From positions 1 to 46,492 of the forward strand of contig QZKF01000002.1 in NCBI GenBank assembly GCA_003599455.1: 46,492 nt of DNA, written 5' to 3'. The translations under genes were made by a program, and so were the position numbers. Position 1 is the stretch's first letter; each line of letters opens with the position of its first letter. The stretch is from Comamonadaceae bacterium. GTDB taxonomy: Bacteria; Pseudomonadota; Gammaproteobacteria; Burkholderiales; Burkholderiaceae_C. Positions 24,770 through 34,575 of this stretch are shown here, in pieces. The notes under the pieces are model-generated. The model saw only the letters and a program-made list of their open reading frames with translations, searched no databases and was not told the origin of the DNA.

Positions 24770-26344
24770 TCACCGCTGGGGTTGGGGGGCGCGGTCGCGG
24801 AAACCGCGCGAGGGACTGCCGGAGAACAGCCAGCCGCTGAAGCGGGCCACGCCCGCCAGCAGCAGGAAGAAGAACAGGGCCTGGGGCAATGTGCGGATCA
24901 CCAGACCCAGCCAGGCATGCAGCGAGTCGGCCGTGATGCCGTTGAGGAACAGCTCCCAAACCATCAACATGCCCATCGCCGACAGCAGCACCGGGCCGCC
25001 GCGTGGGCGGTACGACAGCAGATCGATCACGGCAAACACCAGCAGGCAGCACAGGAAGTACAGCGCCGCAAACCCGACGCCCAGCAAGGCCACGCCCTGC
25101 GCCAGCATGGAACCGGTGCGGTAGCCACCCAGGGGGCCGCCCTGGCCGAGGTGGCTCAGGTAGTCGCCCATGGAGAACTTCAAATCCCGCTTGTCCACGT
25201 CGACGCTCAGGGCCTTGAGCACCGGGTCTGGCAGGATGGACCAGAGCATGTCGCCCGTGGTTTCGGCCAGCCGCACGGAGTCGCTGCTGGAGAACAGCGA
25301 CACGAAGTACAGCGAGTTGTCGTGGAACTTGGTTTCGACCAGGCGAGCGAGCAAGGGGTTGGCCAGGTAGAACTCGTCGTACTTGTTCAACGCCTCGTCG
25401 CGCACGCGTTGTCGTTCGCCTTCCAGGGCCTCGGGCTGGCCGAGGTAGTGAAAGGTTTCCGTCACCATCTGCACCGCCGAGACGCTGCCACGCACCTTGC
25501 GCGCCACCACCATGGCGGTGGCCAGGTCGCTCACCGGGATGGCGAGGGCGGCCAGCACCAGGCCGAGCAGGCCCAGGCGCAGCACCCGCTTCGGGGACAC
25601 CGGATCGGCGTTGCGCAGCACCATGAGCAGTGCGAACAGGGCGATGGACACGAAACCCGAGAAGATGATGCTGCGCGCGTTGGCCGCCAGACCCAGCAGT
25701 ACCACCAGGCCGGCGAAGAAGACCAGGTGCGGGTACTGCCGACGGGCGTTGCAGTAGCGCTCGCCCAGCTGCAGCAGGTACATGGGAATCAGGAATGGTG
25801 CCCAGGTCAGGAAGGTCATGCCCTGCAGCACCTTGCCGAAGGTGCCTTCGCGCGCGGAGCCGATCAGGAAGGCCAGCATGCCCACGTAGCCCATGAGCCA
25901 GAGCGCACCGGTGCCGGGCACGCGGTAGAGCCCGAGCTTGTCCAGCAGCTGGCGTGGTGGGGACTGGCCCTCACGCCCGGGCGGGTTGAGCAGCCAGCGG
26001 TAGCCGGTGTGGGCGAGCATGGCGACGGCCTGGAAGCCCGCCAGCGTGGCGAAGGTTTCCATGGGCTGGCGCAGGTTGTTCGCCAGCGAGGTGAGCAGCG
26101 CCGTCTGGCCCAGCAGGGCGCCGAGCTGCGTGGTCATGCAGAAGCCGAAGATGGCGAAGGTGGACAGCGGGTGGGTCTTGATCGCAGGCGTCCACAGCAG
26201 GTAGAGCAGGATCGCCATCGACGACACGAAGACGATGCAGGCTGACGCGATGTTCTCCGTCGTGAAGTCGATGAACAGCTGCGCCGTCAGCGCCAGCAAC
26301 GCCAGTGCCATCAGGCTGACCAGGACGAAGCGCCCGTTGCTCAT
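24770..26344 (-). CDS. Wzy-like polysaccharide polymerase (polytopic membrane protein)
   Basis: This 524-residue protein starts at the ATG at 26344, which overlaps the stop of the GT4 gene upstream by four bases. It has about twelve hydrophobic segments ('LVSLMALALLALTAQLF' first) and a large loop near residues 300-400 ('ETTGDMLWSILPDPVL'), an arrangement typical of Wzy O-antigen/exopolysaccharide polymerases, which have little sequence conservation. It should join lipid-linked repeat units on the outer face of the inner membrane. Evidence is topology plus its place between glycosyltransferase and flippase genes; no other polymerase candidate is present in the cluster. Confidence 0.8.
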   Translation of the reverse strand: MSNGRFVLVSLMALALLALTAQLFIDFTTENIASACIVFVSSMAILLYLLWTPAIKTHPLSTFAIFGFCMTTQLGALLGQTALLTSLANNLRQPMETFATLAGFQAVAMLAHTGYRWLLNPPGREGQSPPRQLLDKLGLYRVPGTGALWLMGYVGMLAFLIGSAREGTFGKVLQGMTFLTWAPFLIPMYLLQLGERYCNARRQYPHLVFFAGLVVLLGLAANARSIIFSGFVSIALFALLMVLRNADPVSPKRVLRLGLLGLVLAALAIPVSDLATAMVVARKVRGSVSAVQMVTETFHYLGQPEALEGERQRVRDEALNKYDEFYLANPLLARLVETKFHDNSLYFVSLFSSSDSVRLAETTGDMLWSILPDPVLKALSVDVDKRDLKFSMGDYLSHLGQGGPLGGYRTGSMLAQGVALLGVGFAALYFLCCLLVFAVIDLLSYRPRGGPVLLSAMGMLMVWELFLNGITADSLHAWLGLVIRTLPQALFFFLLLAGVARFSGWLFSGSPSRGFRDRAPQPQR

Positions 26345-27501
26345 GAGGCCACCAGATCGCTGTAGATGCGCGATGCGCGTTGACCGTAGTCCCGCCATCC
26401 ACCCATGCGCTTCACACGCTCCAGTGAGGCGGCGGCCATGCGGGAGCGCAACCCGGGTTCTTCGGCCAGGCGTTGCAGGCGATCGGTGAGTGCGGCAGGG
26501 TCGCGGATCGGGACGATGAACCCTTCCTGTCCGTCCTCGAAGAGATCGCGTGCCCCGGTGTGCTCGCTGGCAATCACCGGACAGCCACAGGCCATGGCCT
26601 GCGCCATCACCATGGCGAGGCCCTCTTCGATGCTGGGCAGCACCATGACATGGCTCCGGCTCATCAGGTGCTTGAGTTCCAGCTGGGGCACATGCCCCAG
26701 CACCCGCGCCTCGTCCGGCCAGAGTCCTGCGCGTTTGAGCAGGTCGATCACGTCCGGCGACGGCGAGCCGACGAACGTCAGCGATTTGGCGGGGTGCCTG
26801 AGCTCGCGCCACGACTGGACGAGGTATTGAACGCCTTTGCGCAGGCTCATGCCTCCGACGAACAGCACATCGAATCGTTGGGGATCCGGAGCACCCGTGG
26901 GCTCGAACCGCGCGAGGTTCACGCCATAGGGAAGGAGTCTCAGGCGTTCAGGCGGCACGCCGCGCCCGACAAAGGAATCGAAGACGAAACCGGAGGGCAC
27001 CGTGATGCAGTCGGCCTGCTCGTATTCGGCCTCCTCGCGTGCAACGGCGCGTGGGTCGATGTTCCTGAACGGCATGCCCCATTCGAGATGTTCCTCGCGC
27101 AGCAAGGCGTCCTGCGTCCTGATATGGGAGGAGCCGCGGTCGCACACATAGCGGCCGCCTGCGAGCTGCTGGAGCCGCCCCGCCTTCAACGAACTGCCAG
27201 ACAAGCCCACGTACACATCGCAAGGGGGCAGCGCACTGGCCGTCCAGTGGCCAAAGGTGGTGGCCACGAGGTGTTCATGCTCCCGGACCCATTGGTGTGG
27301 CATCCGGTGTTTGAACGGGTTGGCCATGTAGGGAGCCATGACCCACGGAAACGTCTTGATCAGCGAGGCAGGCAAACCCTCGTTGCGCAGCTTGAACCTG
27401 GGGTACCCGGTCAGGACGCCAGCCAGCATGCCCTGCGCGTGCAGTTCGCGCGCTAGGTCGAAGGTGTGAAACTTGCCGGGTACCGACAAGGCGACTTTCA
27501 T
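26341..27501 (-). CDS. Glycosyltransferase family 4
   Basis: This 386-residue GT-B enzyme starts at the ATG at 27501 (overlap ATGA with the flippase gene). The N terminus 'VALSVPGKFHTFDLARELH' and the central 'VLFVGGMSLRKGVQYLV' mark the family. The donor motif reads 'IEEGLAMVMAQAMACGCPV', so the second acidic position of E-x7-E is Gln, a variant common in this subgroup. It probably adds a sugar of the repeat unit. By eye this gene and the flippase seem somewhat less GC-rich than their neighbours, which would fit exchange of repeat-unit-specific genes between strains. Confidence 0.91.
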   Translation of the reverse strand: MKVALSVPGKFHTFDLARELHAQGMLAGVLTGYPRFKLRNEGLPASLIKTFPWVMAPYMANPFKHRMPHQWVREHEHLVATTFGHWTASALPPCDVYVGLSGSSLKAGRLQQLAGGRYVCDRGSSHIRTQDALLREEHLEWGMPFRNIDPRAVAREEAEYEQADCITVPSGFVFDSFVGRGVPPERLRLLPYGVNLARFEPTGAPDPQRFDVLFVGGMSLRKGVQYLVQSWRELRHPAKSLTFVGSPSPDVIDLLKRAGLWPDEARVLGHVPQLELKHLMSRSHVMVLPSIEEGLAMVMAQAMACGCPVIASEHTGARDLFEDGQEGFIVPIRDPAALTDRLQRLAEEPGLRSRMAAASLERVKRMGGWRDYGQRASRIYSDLVAS

Positions 27502-28799
27502 GGCATCACCTCCCGGCTTCCAACCGGCTCTGCCGTCGCCCGCAACGCCAGTCCGATGCAGACCGTGGCGATCAGCAACTCGCTGGCGAGCATCGCGACT
27601 CCGACGCCTTCCAGTCCCATGCGCTGGCCCAGCAATGCCGTGAGCGCCACGCAAAGGGCTCCCGTCACCACGGCCCAGACCGCCAGGCCACCATGCCGGT
27701 TGGTGGCCATGAGCAGGACCCGCGGCACGTGCCACAAACCACTAGCGGTGGCGTAGGCCATCAGGATGCCGAAGACTGCGGCATCGAATGGAATCTGACC
27801 ATGCGTCCATGTGCGGAGAATCCACGGTGCCACCGCGAAGAGGGCGCCGCTGAGCAGCAGCACCTGTGCCGCGCTGAGCCATGCGCTGCGGCGCGCCAGT
27901 TGCTGGAGTTCAAAAATGGACCGCTTCCCGAACAGGCGGGAGAACTCCGGCCACAGGGAGTGGCTGAACATGGCAGTCACCTGGACCGCCGTACGTGCCA
28001 GGGTGCGGTAGGTGCTGAACACCGCAACGGCCACAGGCCCCAGCATGGCCCCCACCAGCAGGGTGACACCCTGGAAGCTCAGCGCGTTGGCCAGAGGGAA
28101 GGCCATGAAAGCCGTGGCGGGCCGGATCATCTGTCGCACCGTCTCGCGGGTCGCGCAGCGCAGGCCCCAGCGCATGCCGTGGGCGCCGTCGCTGGCCACC
28201 GCCATGGTCAGCAGGGTCCCGACCACGCGCAAGATCAGGCCGCCCACCGCGACCGCGCTGAAGGTACCGAACACCACCAGACCGAGCATCCAGCCCGCCC
28301 ACTCTGCCAGGCGGGTCAGGTTGCCAAGGAGCGTGCCCAGCGCGTATCGGTGCGTGGCCTTGAACACCTGCTCCGAGAGCCCGCCGGCGAAGGCCACCAG
28401 CACGCCGGCCGTCAGCGCCATCAGCGCAAAGCGTTGGTCTGCCGTGCCCGCTGCTGGCCACGGAAACCACAAGACCAGAGGCAGCGCCAGCAAGGCCAGC
28501 GCGCAGCACACGAGCAGCATGAACATCTGTGCGCTCTGGAACACACGGTTGGCCATGGCCACATCGCCCGCGCCCATGGCCATGGTCATCCGGTTGCCCG
28601 CAGCGGTGACCATGCCCACGTCGGCCATAGCGAGGTAGGCCGGTAGCGCGGAGAGCAGCAACCACGCGCCGTAGGTGGAAGTGTCCCAGGTCAGCAGGAA
28701 GATCGGCAGCGAGGCCAGCTGGATGCCGATGGTGATCGCCATGCCTATCGAGTTGGCGCCCATGCCGGCCACGATGCGCTGGTACATGGATCGGCTCAT
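27498..28799 (-). CDS. Wzx-like polysaccharide flippase
   Basis: This 433-residue membrane protein has about twelve hydrophobic helices spread over its length, starting 'IGMAITIGIQLASLPIFLL' and with 'TWDTSTYGAWLLLSALP' following, the N-terminal pattern of Wzx/polysaccharide-transport MATE-like proteins. It should move the lipid-linked repeat unit to the periplasmic face of the inner membrane before polymerisation. It overlaps the CgeB-like gene upstream and the GT4 downstream by four bases each (28796-28799, 27498-27501). A second ATG at 28787 is possible. Confidence 0.9.
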   Translation of the reverse strand: MSRSMYQRIVAGMGANSIGMAITIGIQLASLPIFLLTWDTSTYGAWLLLSALPAYLAMADVGMVTAAGNRMTMAMGAGDVAMANRVFQSAQMFMLLVCCALALLALPLVLWFPWPAAGTADQRFALMALTAGVLVAFAGGLSEQVFKATHRYALGTLLGNLTRLAEWAGWMLGLVVFGTFSAVAVGGLILRVVGTLLTMAVASDGAHGMRWGLRCATRETVRQMIRPATAFMAFPLANALSFQGVTLLVGAMLGPVAVAVFSTYRTLARTAVQVTAMFSHSLWPEFSRLFGKRSIFELQQLARRSAWLSAAQVLLLSGALFAVAPWILRTWTHGQIPFDAAVFGILMAYATASGLWHVPRVLLMATNRHGGLAVWAVVTGALCVALTALLGQRMGLEGVGVAMLASELLIATVCIGLALRATAEPVGSREVMP

Positions 28800-29830
28800 G
28801 CCATCTCCTGCGCTGCTTCAAGCAGCGAACGCATCACCGCTTCGTTGCGGTTGCCTTCGCGCCAGAAGCGCTCGTGGCCCGCGCGCGCGATGCGCGCACG
28901 CCAGGCTTCGTTGCTCAGCGCCAGGCGGCAGGCCGCGGCGCAGGACTCCGCGCTGGACCAGAACAGGGCTTCTTCGCCCTCGGCGTACAGGGCGCTGTGT
29001 TCTTCGGTGCGCTGCGCGCACAGCAGGCCACCGAGCGCCGGTATTTCCAGCGAGCGCGTGGTGTGCAGGTCGCGGTTTTCGCTCGACAGCAGGCCCAGGT
29101 TGACGCGTGCGCACTGGATGGCGCGCGCATAGTCGTCCCCGCCGATGGAGCCGCCAGCCCAGTGGGACTTGAGCGCGGGCCACTCGGGTGCCTTGTGCCA
29201 GTTCGGCCCGCGAATGGTCAGCGGCACGCCCAGGCGGATCAGTTCCATCAGGAAGGGGCCGCGGTCGGGGAACCAGCTGCCGAGAAAGAGCACCTCCGAC
29301 TGCCAGCTCAGTTGCTCCACGGTCGAGAGGCTGCGCGGTGCGTGGCTCACCTCGTCGGCGCTGCGGTACACGCGCTTCACGCGGCGCGCCCCCAGGGCCT
29401 GCAGTTCGGGCACGTTGTCTTCGCGAACCACGACCACGAGGTCGTAGTGGGGCACGGCCTGCCGGTAGGCCTCGAAGCGCGGGCCATCGCGTGGCCCGGT
29501 GGGGTCGTCGATGTTGTAGTTGATGACGCGCCGCGCCACACGGCGCAGCAGCTGCACCACGCCGGGCGAGACCCACTCGCCACCGTCCACATGGCACAGG
29601 TCGTAGCGGGCCTGGCCCAGGCGCGACGACAGCGCGCGTTTCACCCAGGGCGAGAACCAGTGCCCGCCCACGCGCCAGGTCCAGCGGTCCACCCAGACGC
29701 TGGCGGGCAGGAGTTCGCGGATGTCGATGTGTTCGACGTTGCAGCCAATGCGCCGCAGGGCGTTCGCGCGGTCCAGGCAGGTGCCGGTGCGCGGGCCGAG
29801 GTAGAGCACCGACGGTGCACCGCTTGTCAC
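28796..29830 (-). CDS. CgeB-like glycosyltransferase
   Basis: This 344-residue protein starts at a GTG at 29830 that overlaps the upstream stop as GTGA. It begins 'SVLYLGPRTGTCLDRANAL'; the middle has 'INYNIDDPTGPRD' and 'EVLFLGSWFPDRGPFL', and the C-terminal half 'CARVNLGLLSSENRDLHTTR' and 'EIPALGGLLCAQRTEEH', the pattern of spore-maturation CgeB/DUF3880-type GT-B glycosyltransferases. It likely transfers a sugar to the repeat unit or modifies the polymer. No catalytic assignment can be made. It is flanked by four-base overlaps on both sides. Confidence 0.87.
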   Translation of the reverse strand: MTSGAPSVLYLGPRTGTCLDRANALRRIGCNVEHIDIRELLPASVWVDRWTWRVGGHWFSPWVKRALSSRLGQARYDLCHVDGGEWVSPGVVQLLRRVARRVINYNIDDPTGPRDGPRFEAYRQAVPHYDLVVVVREDNVPELQALGARRVKRVYRSADEVSHAPRSLSTVEQLSWQSEVLFLGSWFPDRGPFLMELIRLGVPLTIRGPNWHKAPEWPALKSHWAGGSIGGDDYARAIQCARVNLGLLSSENRDLHTTRSLEIPALGGLLCAQRTEEHSALYAEGEEALFWSSAESCAAACRLALSNEAWRARIARAGHERFWREGNRNEAVMRSLLEAAQEMA

Positions 29831-30837
29831 AGCGCGCCTCGCTGCGAGAGCGGGTTGTTCTTGCTGCGCGCCTGCACGAGTGCGGGCACCACGGCCGCGT
29901 GCAGCGCATCGGCCATCACCCGCTGGCCTTGCGCGCTGTGGTGGATGTTGTCGCGGTAAATCGATGGACCCGCAAGCTGGTAAGGCGTGCGCAGGTCGAT
30001 GAAGGGCAGGGACAGGCGGTCCACGAGCATGCGGATCTGATCGTGTCCGTCTATGGACCGACCGCTCAGCATTTCGTCGCGGTCCGGGTGGTAGAGCACC
30101 ACCACACTGCGACCGTCTGCGACCGCCAGGCGCAGAAACGCCTCGAGATCGGCCAGGCCGCGGGCGCTGGCCTGTGCCCCGGGCTGAGCCGGTGCATGGC
30201 TGCCATCGGGAGGTGAAGACCACGCGCTGCGCAGCAGTGCGGGCAGGAAGCGGGGCAGGTAGCGTTGCACCGCTTCCTCGATGGCGAGCAGCGGCGCCTG
30301 TGTGGGATGGTTGATGCCCAGGGGTGCAAAGCTGGGGTTGTCGGCCTGGTCGCCGCCACCCAGCACCAGGGCCACCACGTCGGCATCGAAGAAGCCGAAA
30401 CGTTGCGCATAGGCCAGCCAGTTGCCGGGCCCCCAGCTGCCGGCCGAGATGTTCCCCACGGTCACCGGCCCACCCAGCTCGGCCTGCAGCCGGGCCTGGA
30501 GCAGCGCCGTGCTGAGGTCGGCCTGGTCGATCTGGCTGCCGCCGTTGACCACCGAGTCGCCCATCACCATGACACGGAGTTCGCCCGCGACCGCCTTGCG
30601 GGCCTCGAAGTCCGGCGCGCGCATGCCCCAGCGGTTCACGAACACATGGTTGCCGAAACGCTGGAGATCCTGGTTCGGGCGCAGCCGGTATTCGAACCCC
30701 GCGTCCGCTTCATACAGCGGCGGCGTGCCCAGGCCGAGGATGCCGCGGCAAGCCAGTTCGGCCGCCGCCAGCAGCGCCACGGCGAGCGCGAGCAGGGGCA
30801 GCGCTCGCGAAGCCCTCCAGGCCGGCCGGGTGTTCAT
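29827..30837 (-). CDS. SGNH/GDSL-fold hydrolase or acyl-modifying protein
   Basis: This 336-residue protein has an N-terminal hydrophobic helix (residues ~12-30), so it is anchored in or exported across the inner membrane. Block I of the SGNH fold is 'VMGDSVVNGG' (Ser95), a block II-like 'NISAGSWGPGNW' follows, block III is 'VLGGGDQADN', and block V is 'RDNIHHSAQG' (D-x-x-H) near residue 303. The order and spacing fit an SGNH esterase or an acetyl-modifying enzyme of the AlgJ/AlgX kind. It may remove or add acyl groups on the exopolysaccharide in the periplasm. Four-base overlaps join it to both neighbours. Confidence 0.85.
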   Translation of the reverse strand: MNTRPAWRASRALPLLALAVALLAAAELACRGILGLGTPPLYEADAGFEYRLRPNQDLQRFGNHVFVNRWGMRAPDFEARKAVAGELRVMVMGDSVVNGGSQIDQADLSTALLQARLQAELGGPVTVGNISAGSWGPGNWLAYAQRFGFFDADVVALVLGGGDQADNPSFAPLGINHPTQAPLLAIEEAVQRYLPRFLPALLRSAWSSPPDGSHAPAQPGAQASARGLADLEAFLRLAVADGRSVVVLYHPDRDEMLSGRSIDGHDQIRMLVDRLSLPFIDLRTPYQLAGPSIYRDNIHHSAQGQRVMADALHAAVVPALVQARSKNNPLSQRGAL

Positions 30838-31829
30838 GCGGTGCTGGCAACGGCGTGCGCGAAATCGGCGCTGGCCAGGGCCTGCCGCAGGCCGTCTTCG
30901 AGCGCTGTGGTGGCAACGAAACCCAGGGCCTGCAGGCGCGACACGTCCATCAGCTTGCGCGGGGTGCCATCGGGCCGTTCCGTGTCGTACACCACCGCGC
31001 CGGTGTAGCCCGTCACGCGTTGCACGGTCTGCGCGAGCTCGCGGATGCTGAGGTCATGCCCCACGCCGATGTTGATCAGCGGCGGCTCGAAGCGGCCGCT
31101 GACGTTCTCGTCGCTGCCCAGCAGTCCGTCGAAACGCGCATCCGGCAACTGCATCAGGAACAGGCAGGCGGCGGCCATGTCGTCGCTGAACATGAACTCG
31201 CGCCGCGGGGTGCCGCTGCCCCACACCGTGACGCTGGGCGCGCCCTGCACACGCGCCTCGTGGAACTTGCGCAGCAGCGCGGGAATGACATGGCTGGTGT
31301 CGAGGTTGTAGTTGTCGCCGGGGCCGTACAGGTTGGTGGGCATGGCGGCCAGAAAGCGCGTGCCGTGCTGGCGGTTGTAGCTCCAGCACATCTCGATGCC
31401 CGCGATCTTGGCCAGTGCATAGGGCCGGTTGGTCGCTTCCAGCGGGCCGGTGAGCAGGTCGGACTCCCGCATGGGTTGCGGCGCCAGGCGCGGGTAGATG
31501 CAGCTGGAGCCCAGGAACAGCAGGCGCTGCACGCCGGTGCGCCAGGCCTCGTGGATCACGTGGGTCTGGATCAGCAGGTTGTCGCGGATGAAGTCGGCCG
31601 GGTGCTGCTGGTTGGCCAGGATGCCGCCCACGCGCGCGGCGGCCAGGAACACGTATTCGGGCCGCACGCGCGCAAAGAATTCGTTGGTGGCCCGGGCGTC
31701 GGTGAGGTCCAGCTCGTCGTGGGTGCGCAGCACCAGGTGCTGGTAGCCGGCGGCGCGCAGCTGGCGCACCAACGCCGAACCCACCAGCCCGCGATGGCCT
31801 GCGACGAAGATCCTGGCATCGAGGCGCAT
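30834..31829 (-). CDS. fcl: GDP-L-fucose synthase
   Basis: This 331-residue SDR-type enzyme converts GDP-4-keto-6-deoxy-D-mannose to GDP-L-fucose using NADPH. The nucleotide-binding motif is 'GHRGLVGSAL' (residues 11-20), the active-site serine lies in 'LGSSCIYP' (108-109), and the Y-x3-K pair is Tyr137/Lys141 ('YALAK'). 'NLYGPGDNYNL' and 'HVIPALLRKFHEA' are typical of the Fcl/WcaG family. Length is normal. It starts ten bases after gmd, the enzyme providing its substrate, so the exopolysaccharide very likely contains L-fucose or a related 6-deoxyhexose. Confidence 0.97.
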   Translation of the reverse strand: MRLDARIFVAGHRGLVGSALVRQLRAAGYQHLVLRTHDELDLTDARATNEFFARVRPEYVFLAAARVGGILANQQHPADFIRDNLLIQTHVIHEAWRTGVQRLLFLGSSCIYPRLAPQPMRESDLLTGPLEATNRPYALAKIAGIEMCWSYNRQHGTRFLAAMPTNLYGPGDNYNLDTSHVIPALLRKFHEARVQGAPSVTVWGSGTPRREFMFSDDMAAACLFLMQLPDARFDGLLGSDENVSGRFEPPLINIGVGHDLSIRELAQTVQRVTGYTGAVVYDTERPDGTPRKLMDVSRLQALGFVATTALEDGLRQALASADFAHAVASTA

Positions 31830-31839
31830 GGTGGTGATC

Positions 31840-32958
31840 TCACTCGTGGAATTCGAAGGCCGGGAATCCCGCCTGCTTCACCAGGGCATCGCGCCGGGCG
31901 ATGCGGTGGTCGGCCTGCACCATCTCTGCCACCAGCTCGGGCAGGGTGATCCTGGGCGTCCAGCCCAGCCGCGTGCGCGCCTTGGTGGCGTCGCCCAGCA
32001 GGGTCTCCACTTCGGTGGGCCGGAAGTAGCGCGGGTCCACCCGCACCACCACGTCGCCCACCGAGCAGTGCAGGTCGTCGCCCCGCACGGCCGACACCAC
32101 GCCCACCTCGTCCACACCCTCACCCACCCAGTCGAGCGAGATGCCCAGCTCCTGCGCGGCCAGTTCCACGAACTGGCGCACGCTGTACTGCACACCGGTG
32201 GCGATCACGAAGTCCTCGGGTGTGTCCTGCTGCAGCATCAGCCACTGCATTTCCACGTAGTCTTTCGCGTGGCCCCAGTCGCGCAGCGCGCTCATGTTGC
32301 CCAGGTACAGGCAGTGCTGCAGGCCCAGGGCGATGCGCGAGATGGCGCGGGTGATCTTGCGCGTCACGAAGGTCTCGCCGCGCTGCGGGCTCTCGTGGTT
32401 GAACAGGATGCCGTTGCAGGCGTACATGCCGTAGGCCTCGCGGTAGTTCACCGTGATCCAGTAGGCGTAGAGCTTGGCCACCGCATAAGGGCTGCGCGGG
32501 TAGAAGGGGGTGGTCTCCTTCTGCGGCGTTTCCTGCACCAGGCCATACAGCTCGCTGGTGGAGGCCTGGTAGAAGCGGCAGGTCTTCTGCAGGCCGAGCA
32601 GGCGGATCGCCTCGAGCAGGCGCAGCGTGCCGGTGCCATCGACATCGGCGGTGTACTCGGGGCTCTCGAAGCTCACCGCCACATGGCTCATGGCGCCGAG
32701 GTTGTAGACCTCGTCGGGCCGCACCTGGCCGACGATGCGGATCAGGTTGCTGCTGTCGGAGAGGTCGCCGTAGTGGAGCACCAGCCGGCGGTCCGACTCG
32801 TGCGGGTCCTGGTAGAGGTGGTCGATGCGGTCGGTGTTGAAGGAAGAGGCCCGGCGCTTGATGCCATGCACCTCGTAGCCCTTCTTCAGCAGCAGTTCGG
32901 CCAGGTACGACCCGTCCTGCCCGGTGATGCCGGTGATGAGTGCGGTCTTCTTTTTCAT
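31840..32958 (-). CDS. gmd: GDP-mannose 4,6-dehydratase
   Basis: This 372-residue SDR enzyme makes GDP-4-keto-6-deoxymannose from GDP-D-mannose. Motifs are '[14 protein letters not shown]' (residues 10-23), 'QASTSELYG' (131-139), the Y-x3-K pair Tyr158/Lys162 and '[17 protein letters not shown]'. The start is the ATG at 32958, which overlaps the epsI stop by four bases; the 5' end is the first codon of a canonical Gmd. Length and motifs are complete. It supplies the next gene, fcl. GDP-mannose itself must come from ManC/ManB-type enzymes encoded elsewhere. Confidence 0.97.
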   Translation of the reverse strand: MKKKTALITGITGQDGSYLAELLLKKGYEVHGIKRRASSFNTDRIDHLYQDPHESDRRLVLHYGDLSDSSNLIRIVGQVRPDEVYNLGAMSHVAVSFESPEYTADVDGTGTLRLLEAIRLLGLQKTCRFYQASTSELYGLVQETPQKETTPFYPRSPYAVAKLYAYWITVNYREAYGMYACNGILFNHESPQRGETFVTRKITRAISRIALGLQHCLYLGNMSALRDWGHAKDYVEMQWLMLQQDTPEDFVIATGVQYSVRQFVELAAQELGISLDWVGEGVDEVGVVSAVRGDDLHCSVGDVVVRVDPRYFRPTEVETLLGDATKARTRLGWTPRITLPELVAEMVQADHRIARRDALVKQAGFPAFEFHE

Positions 32959-33665
32959 GGTGCGGTGGTGTGAAGCAGGGCGGGCGCGGCGCCCACGCCC
33001 GAGAAGCGGGCGCGGTGTTCGGGTGCGATGGCCGCTACCAGGGCGGCGGAAAACTCGGCCTGGATGCGGTGCGCGTTGGGGGTGTCCCGGTCGATCGAGG
33101 ACACGCGCACCAGCATGCCGTCGGGCACTCGGCCGCGCAGGCCGTAGCGCATCTCGGTGAGCTTCTTGTCGATGCCGGTGGTGGTGATGTGGTCGCCCAC
33201 CACGGTCCAGTAGGTCACGGGCTCGTGGCGCTGGCCCAGGTAGGTTTCCATGCGCGTGGCGGTGATCGGCCGGTCCAGCAGGTTCAGCGGCACGCGTTCG
33301 AGTTTCTCCAGCTTGAAGCCCTGGGCCGGGTAGCACACCTCGGGCTTGTGCAACTGCAGGTTGTCGCTCTGGTTCTTGCCATAGGCGATCGACAGCATGA
33401 CGCGATAGCCGTTGGCGTGCACGTAGGTGCGCGCGAGGGTCTGCGTGTAAATGGCGTCGATGGTGGCCTGCTGCTCCGGGTCCACGATCTGCACCGCCAC
33501 GTTGAGCTGCTCGCGCCAGGGGCCGAACTGGCCCGGCACCATGGCGGCCAGGTCGATCGGCGGGCGTTCGTCGGCCAGGCTGGCGGTTGGTCGTATCGCC
33601 GCGGCCAGGGCTGCCGAGGCCATCATCAGCACCATCAGCAGCAGGTTCTTGAAGGGGAAGGGCAT
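32955..33665 (-). CDS. epsI: Exosortase-associated protein EpsI
   Basis: This 236-residue protein has an N-terminal hydrophobic anchor and the conserved '[15 protein letters not shown]' segment (~residues 104-118) that marks the EpsI family. EpsI is found next to or fused to exosortases and is required for exopolysaccharide production in Methylobacillus; its reaction is not known. It follows xrtB after four bases and overlaps gmd by four bases, as in the canonical eps arrangement. A periplasmic location is expected. Confidence 0.94.
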   Translation of the reverse strand: MPFPFKNLLLMVLMMASAALAAAIRPTASLADERPPIDLAAMVPGQFGPWREQLNVAVQIVDPEQQATIDAIYTQTLARTYVHANGYRVMLSIAYGKNQSDNLQLHKPEVCYPAQGFKLEKLERVPLNLLDRPITATRMETYLGQRHEPVTYWTVVGDHITTTGIDKKLTEMRYGLRGRVPDGMLVRVSSIDRDTPNAHRIQAEFSAALVAAIAPEHRARFSGVGAAPALLHTTAP

Positions 33666-33669
33666 GGCG

Positions 33670-34575
33670 TCAGGCTTTCTGGGGCGTGGGGTGGCCGCGC
33701 TTGCGCAGGCCTTCGACCGTCTGCAGCAGGGTGTCGAAGGCGATGATCAGCAGCAGGGCGCTGAGGAACAGCACCATGCCCGCGAAGCCGTGCAGGAAGC
33801 CCTGGCCGGCCTCGTTGCCGAAGTGGTAGGTGATCAGGCTCAGGGCCATGACACGGATCACGTTGGCGGTGAACGAGATCGGCACGATCAGGATCGCCAG
33901 CGTGATGTTGCGGAACACCGAGTCGCGCCGCACCAGGTTCAGGTACAGCAGGCCCAGCGCTTCCAGCGTGAGCAGCGTGTGCAGGCCGGCGCAGGCGTCG
34001 GCCACCAGCAGCATGTACTGGCCGATCTGCAGCACCACGCCGTTGCGCCCGATCGGATAACCGACGAAGTACAGCACGTTCTCCGCCACATACGACACCG
34101 CCATCTTCATCGGCATCGTGACCAGGTCGACCACCTGCGCGGGCAGGGGCACCATGAACAGCATGAAGAACAGCGCGAACCACTGGGCCTTGAGTCCGGC
34201 GGTGCCCCGCAGCAGCAGCAGCAGGCCCGCGAGCAGCCAGATCACCGAACCCACCTCGAAGATGCCGATGGCCTGCGAACGGCCGATCGCGTACAGCAGC
34301 AGGGCCACCACCACCAGCGGCCAGCCCCAGGCGCTGGGTTTTGCACCCTGCGCCGCCACCTCCATTGCTGCCCAGTTGCGCTGCATCAGCCAGAGCGAGA
34401 TGGCCAGCACGATCGGGCCATGGAACTGGTCGTCCTGTGCCCAGATGCCGGTGAACAGGTCATACAGGCTGGGTAGATAGAGCAGGGCGAGCCCCACCAT
34501 AATCGGCACGAACGGCAGCAGGCGCGCCATCATGGATGCGCCGGCCGGAACAGGAAAAGGGGTGTTCGTGCTCAT
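33670..34575 (-). CDS. xrtB: Exosortase B
   Basis: This 301-residue polytopic protein is the likely transpeptidase that cleaves and anchors PEP-CTERM proteins. The catalytic Cys195 lies in 'VADACAGLHTLL', Arg241 in 'FTANVIRVMALSL' and His262 in 'FLHGFAGMVLF', the Cys-Arg-His set of exosortases. About eight membrane helices are visible. The start is taken as the ATG at 34575, whose first bases overlap the ATG of the divergent VanZ-like gene; the Met codons at positions 15 and 16 (34533 and 34530) are alternative starts that would leave a short spacer. The subtype B assignment rests on the adjacent epsI/epsDEFG set. Two PEP-CTERM substrates are encoded at 13887 and 14664. Confidence 0.94.
   Translation of the reverse strand: MSTNTPFPVPAGASMMARLLPFVPIMVGLALLYLPSLYDLFTGIWAQDDQFHGPIVLAISLWLMQRNWAAMEVAAQGAKPSAWGWPLVVVALLLYAIGRSQAIGIFEVGSVIWLLAGLLLLLRGTAGLKAQWFALFFMLFMVPLPAQVVDLVTMPMKMAVSYVAENVLYFVGYPIGRNGVVLQIGQYMLLVADACAGLHTLLTLEALGLLYLNLVRRDSVFRNITLAILIVPISFTANVIRVMALSLITYHFGNEAGQGFLHGFAGMVLFLSALLLIIAFDTLLQTVEGLRKRGHPTPQKA

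Noticed and set aside
23606..26245. Long plus-strand frame across the GT4 and polymerase genes
   Set aside because: Gln/His/Gly-rich shadow of two well-supported minus-strand genes.
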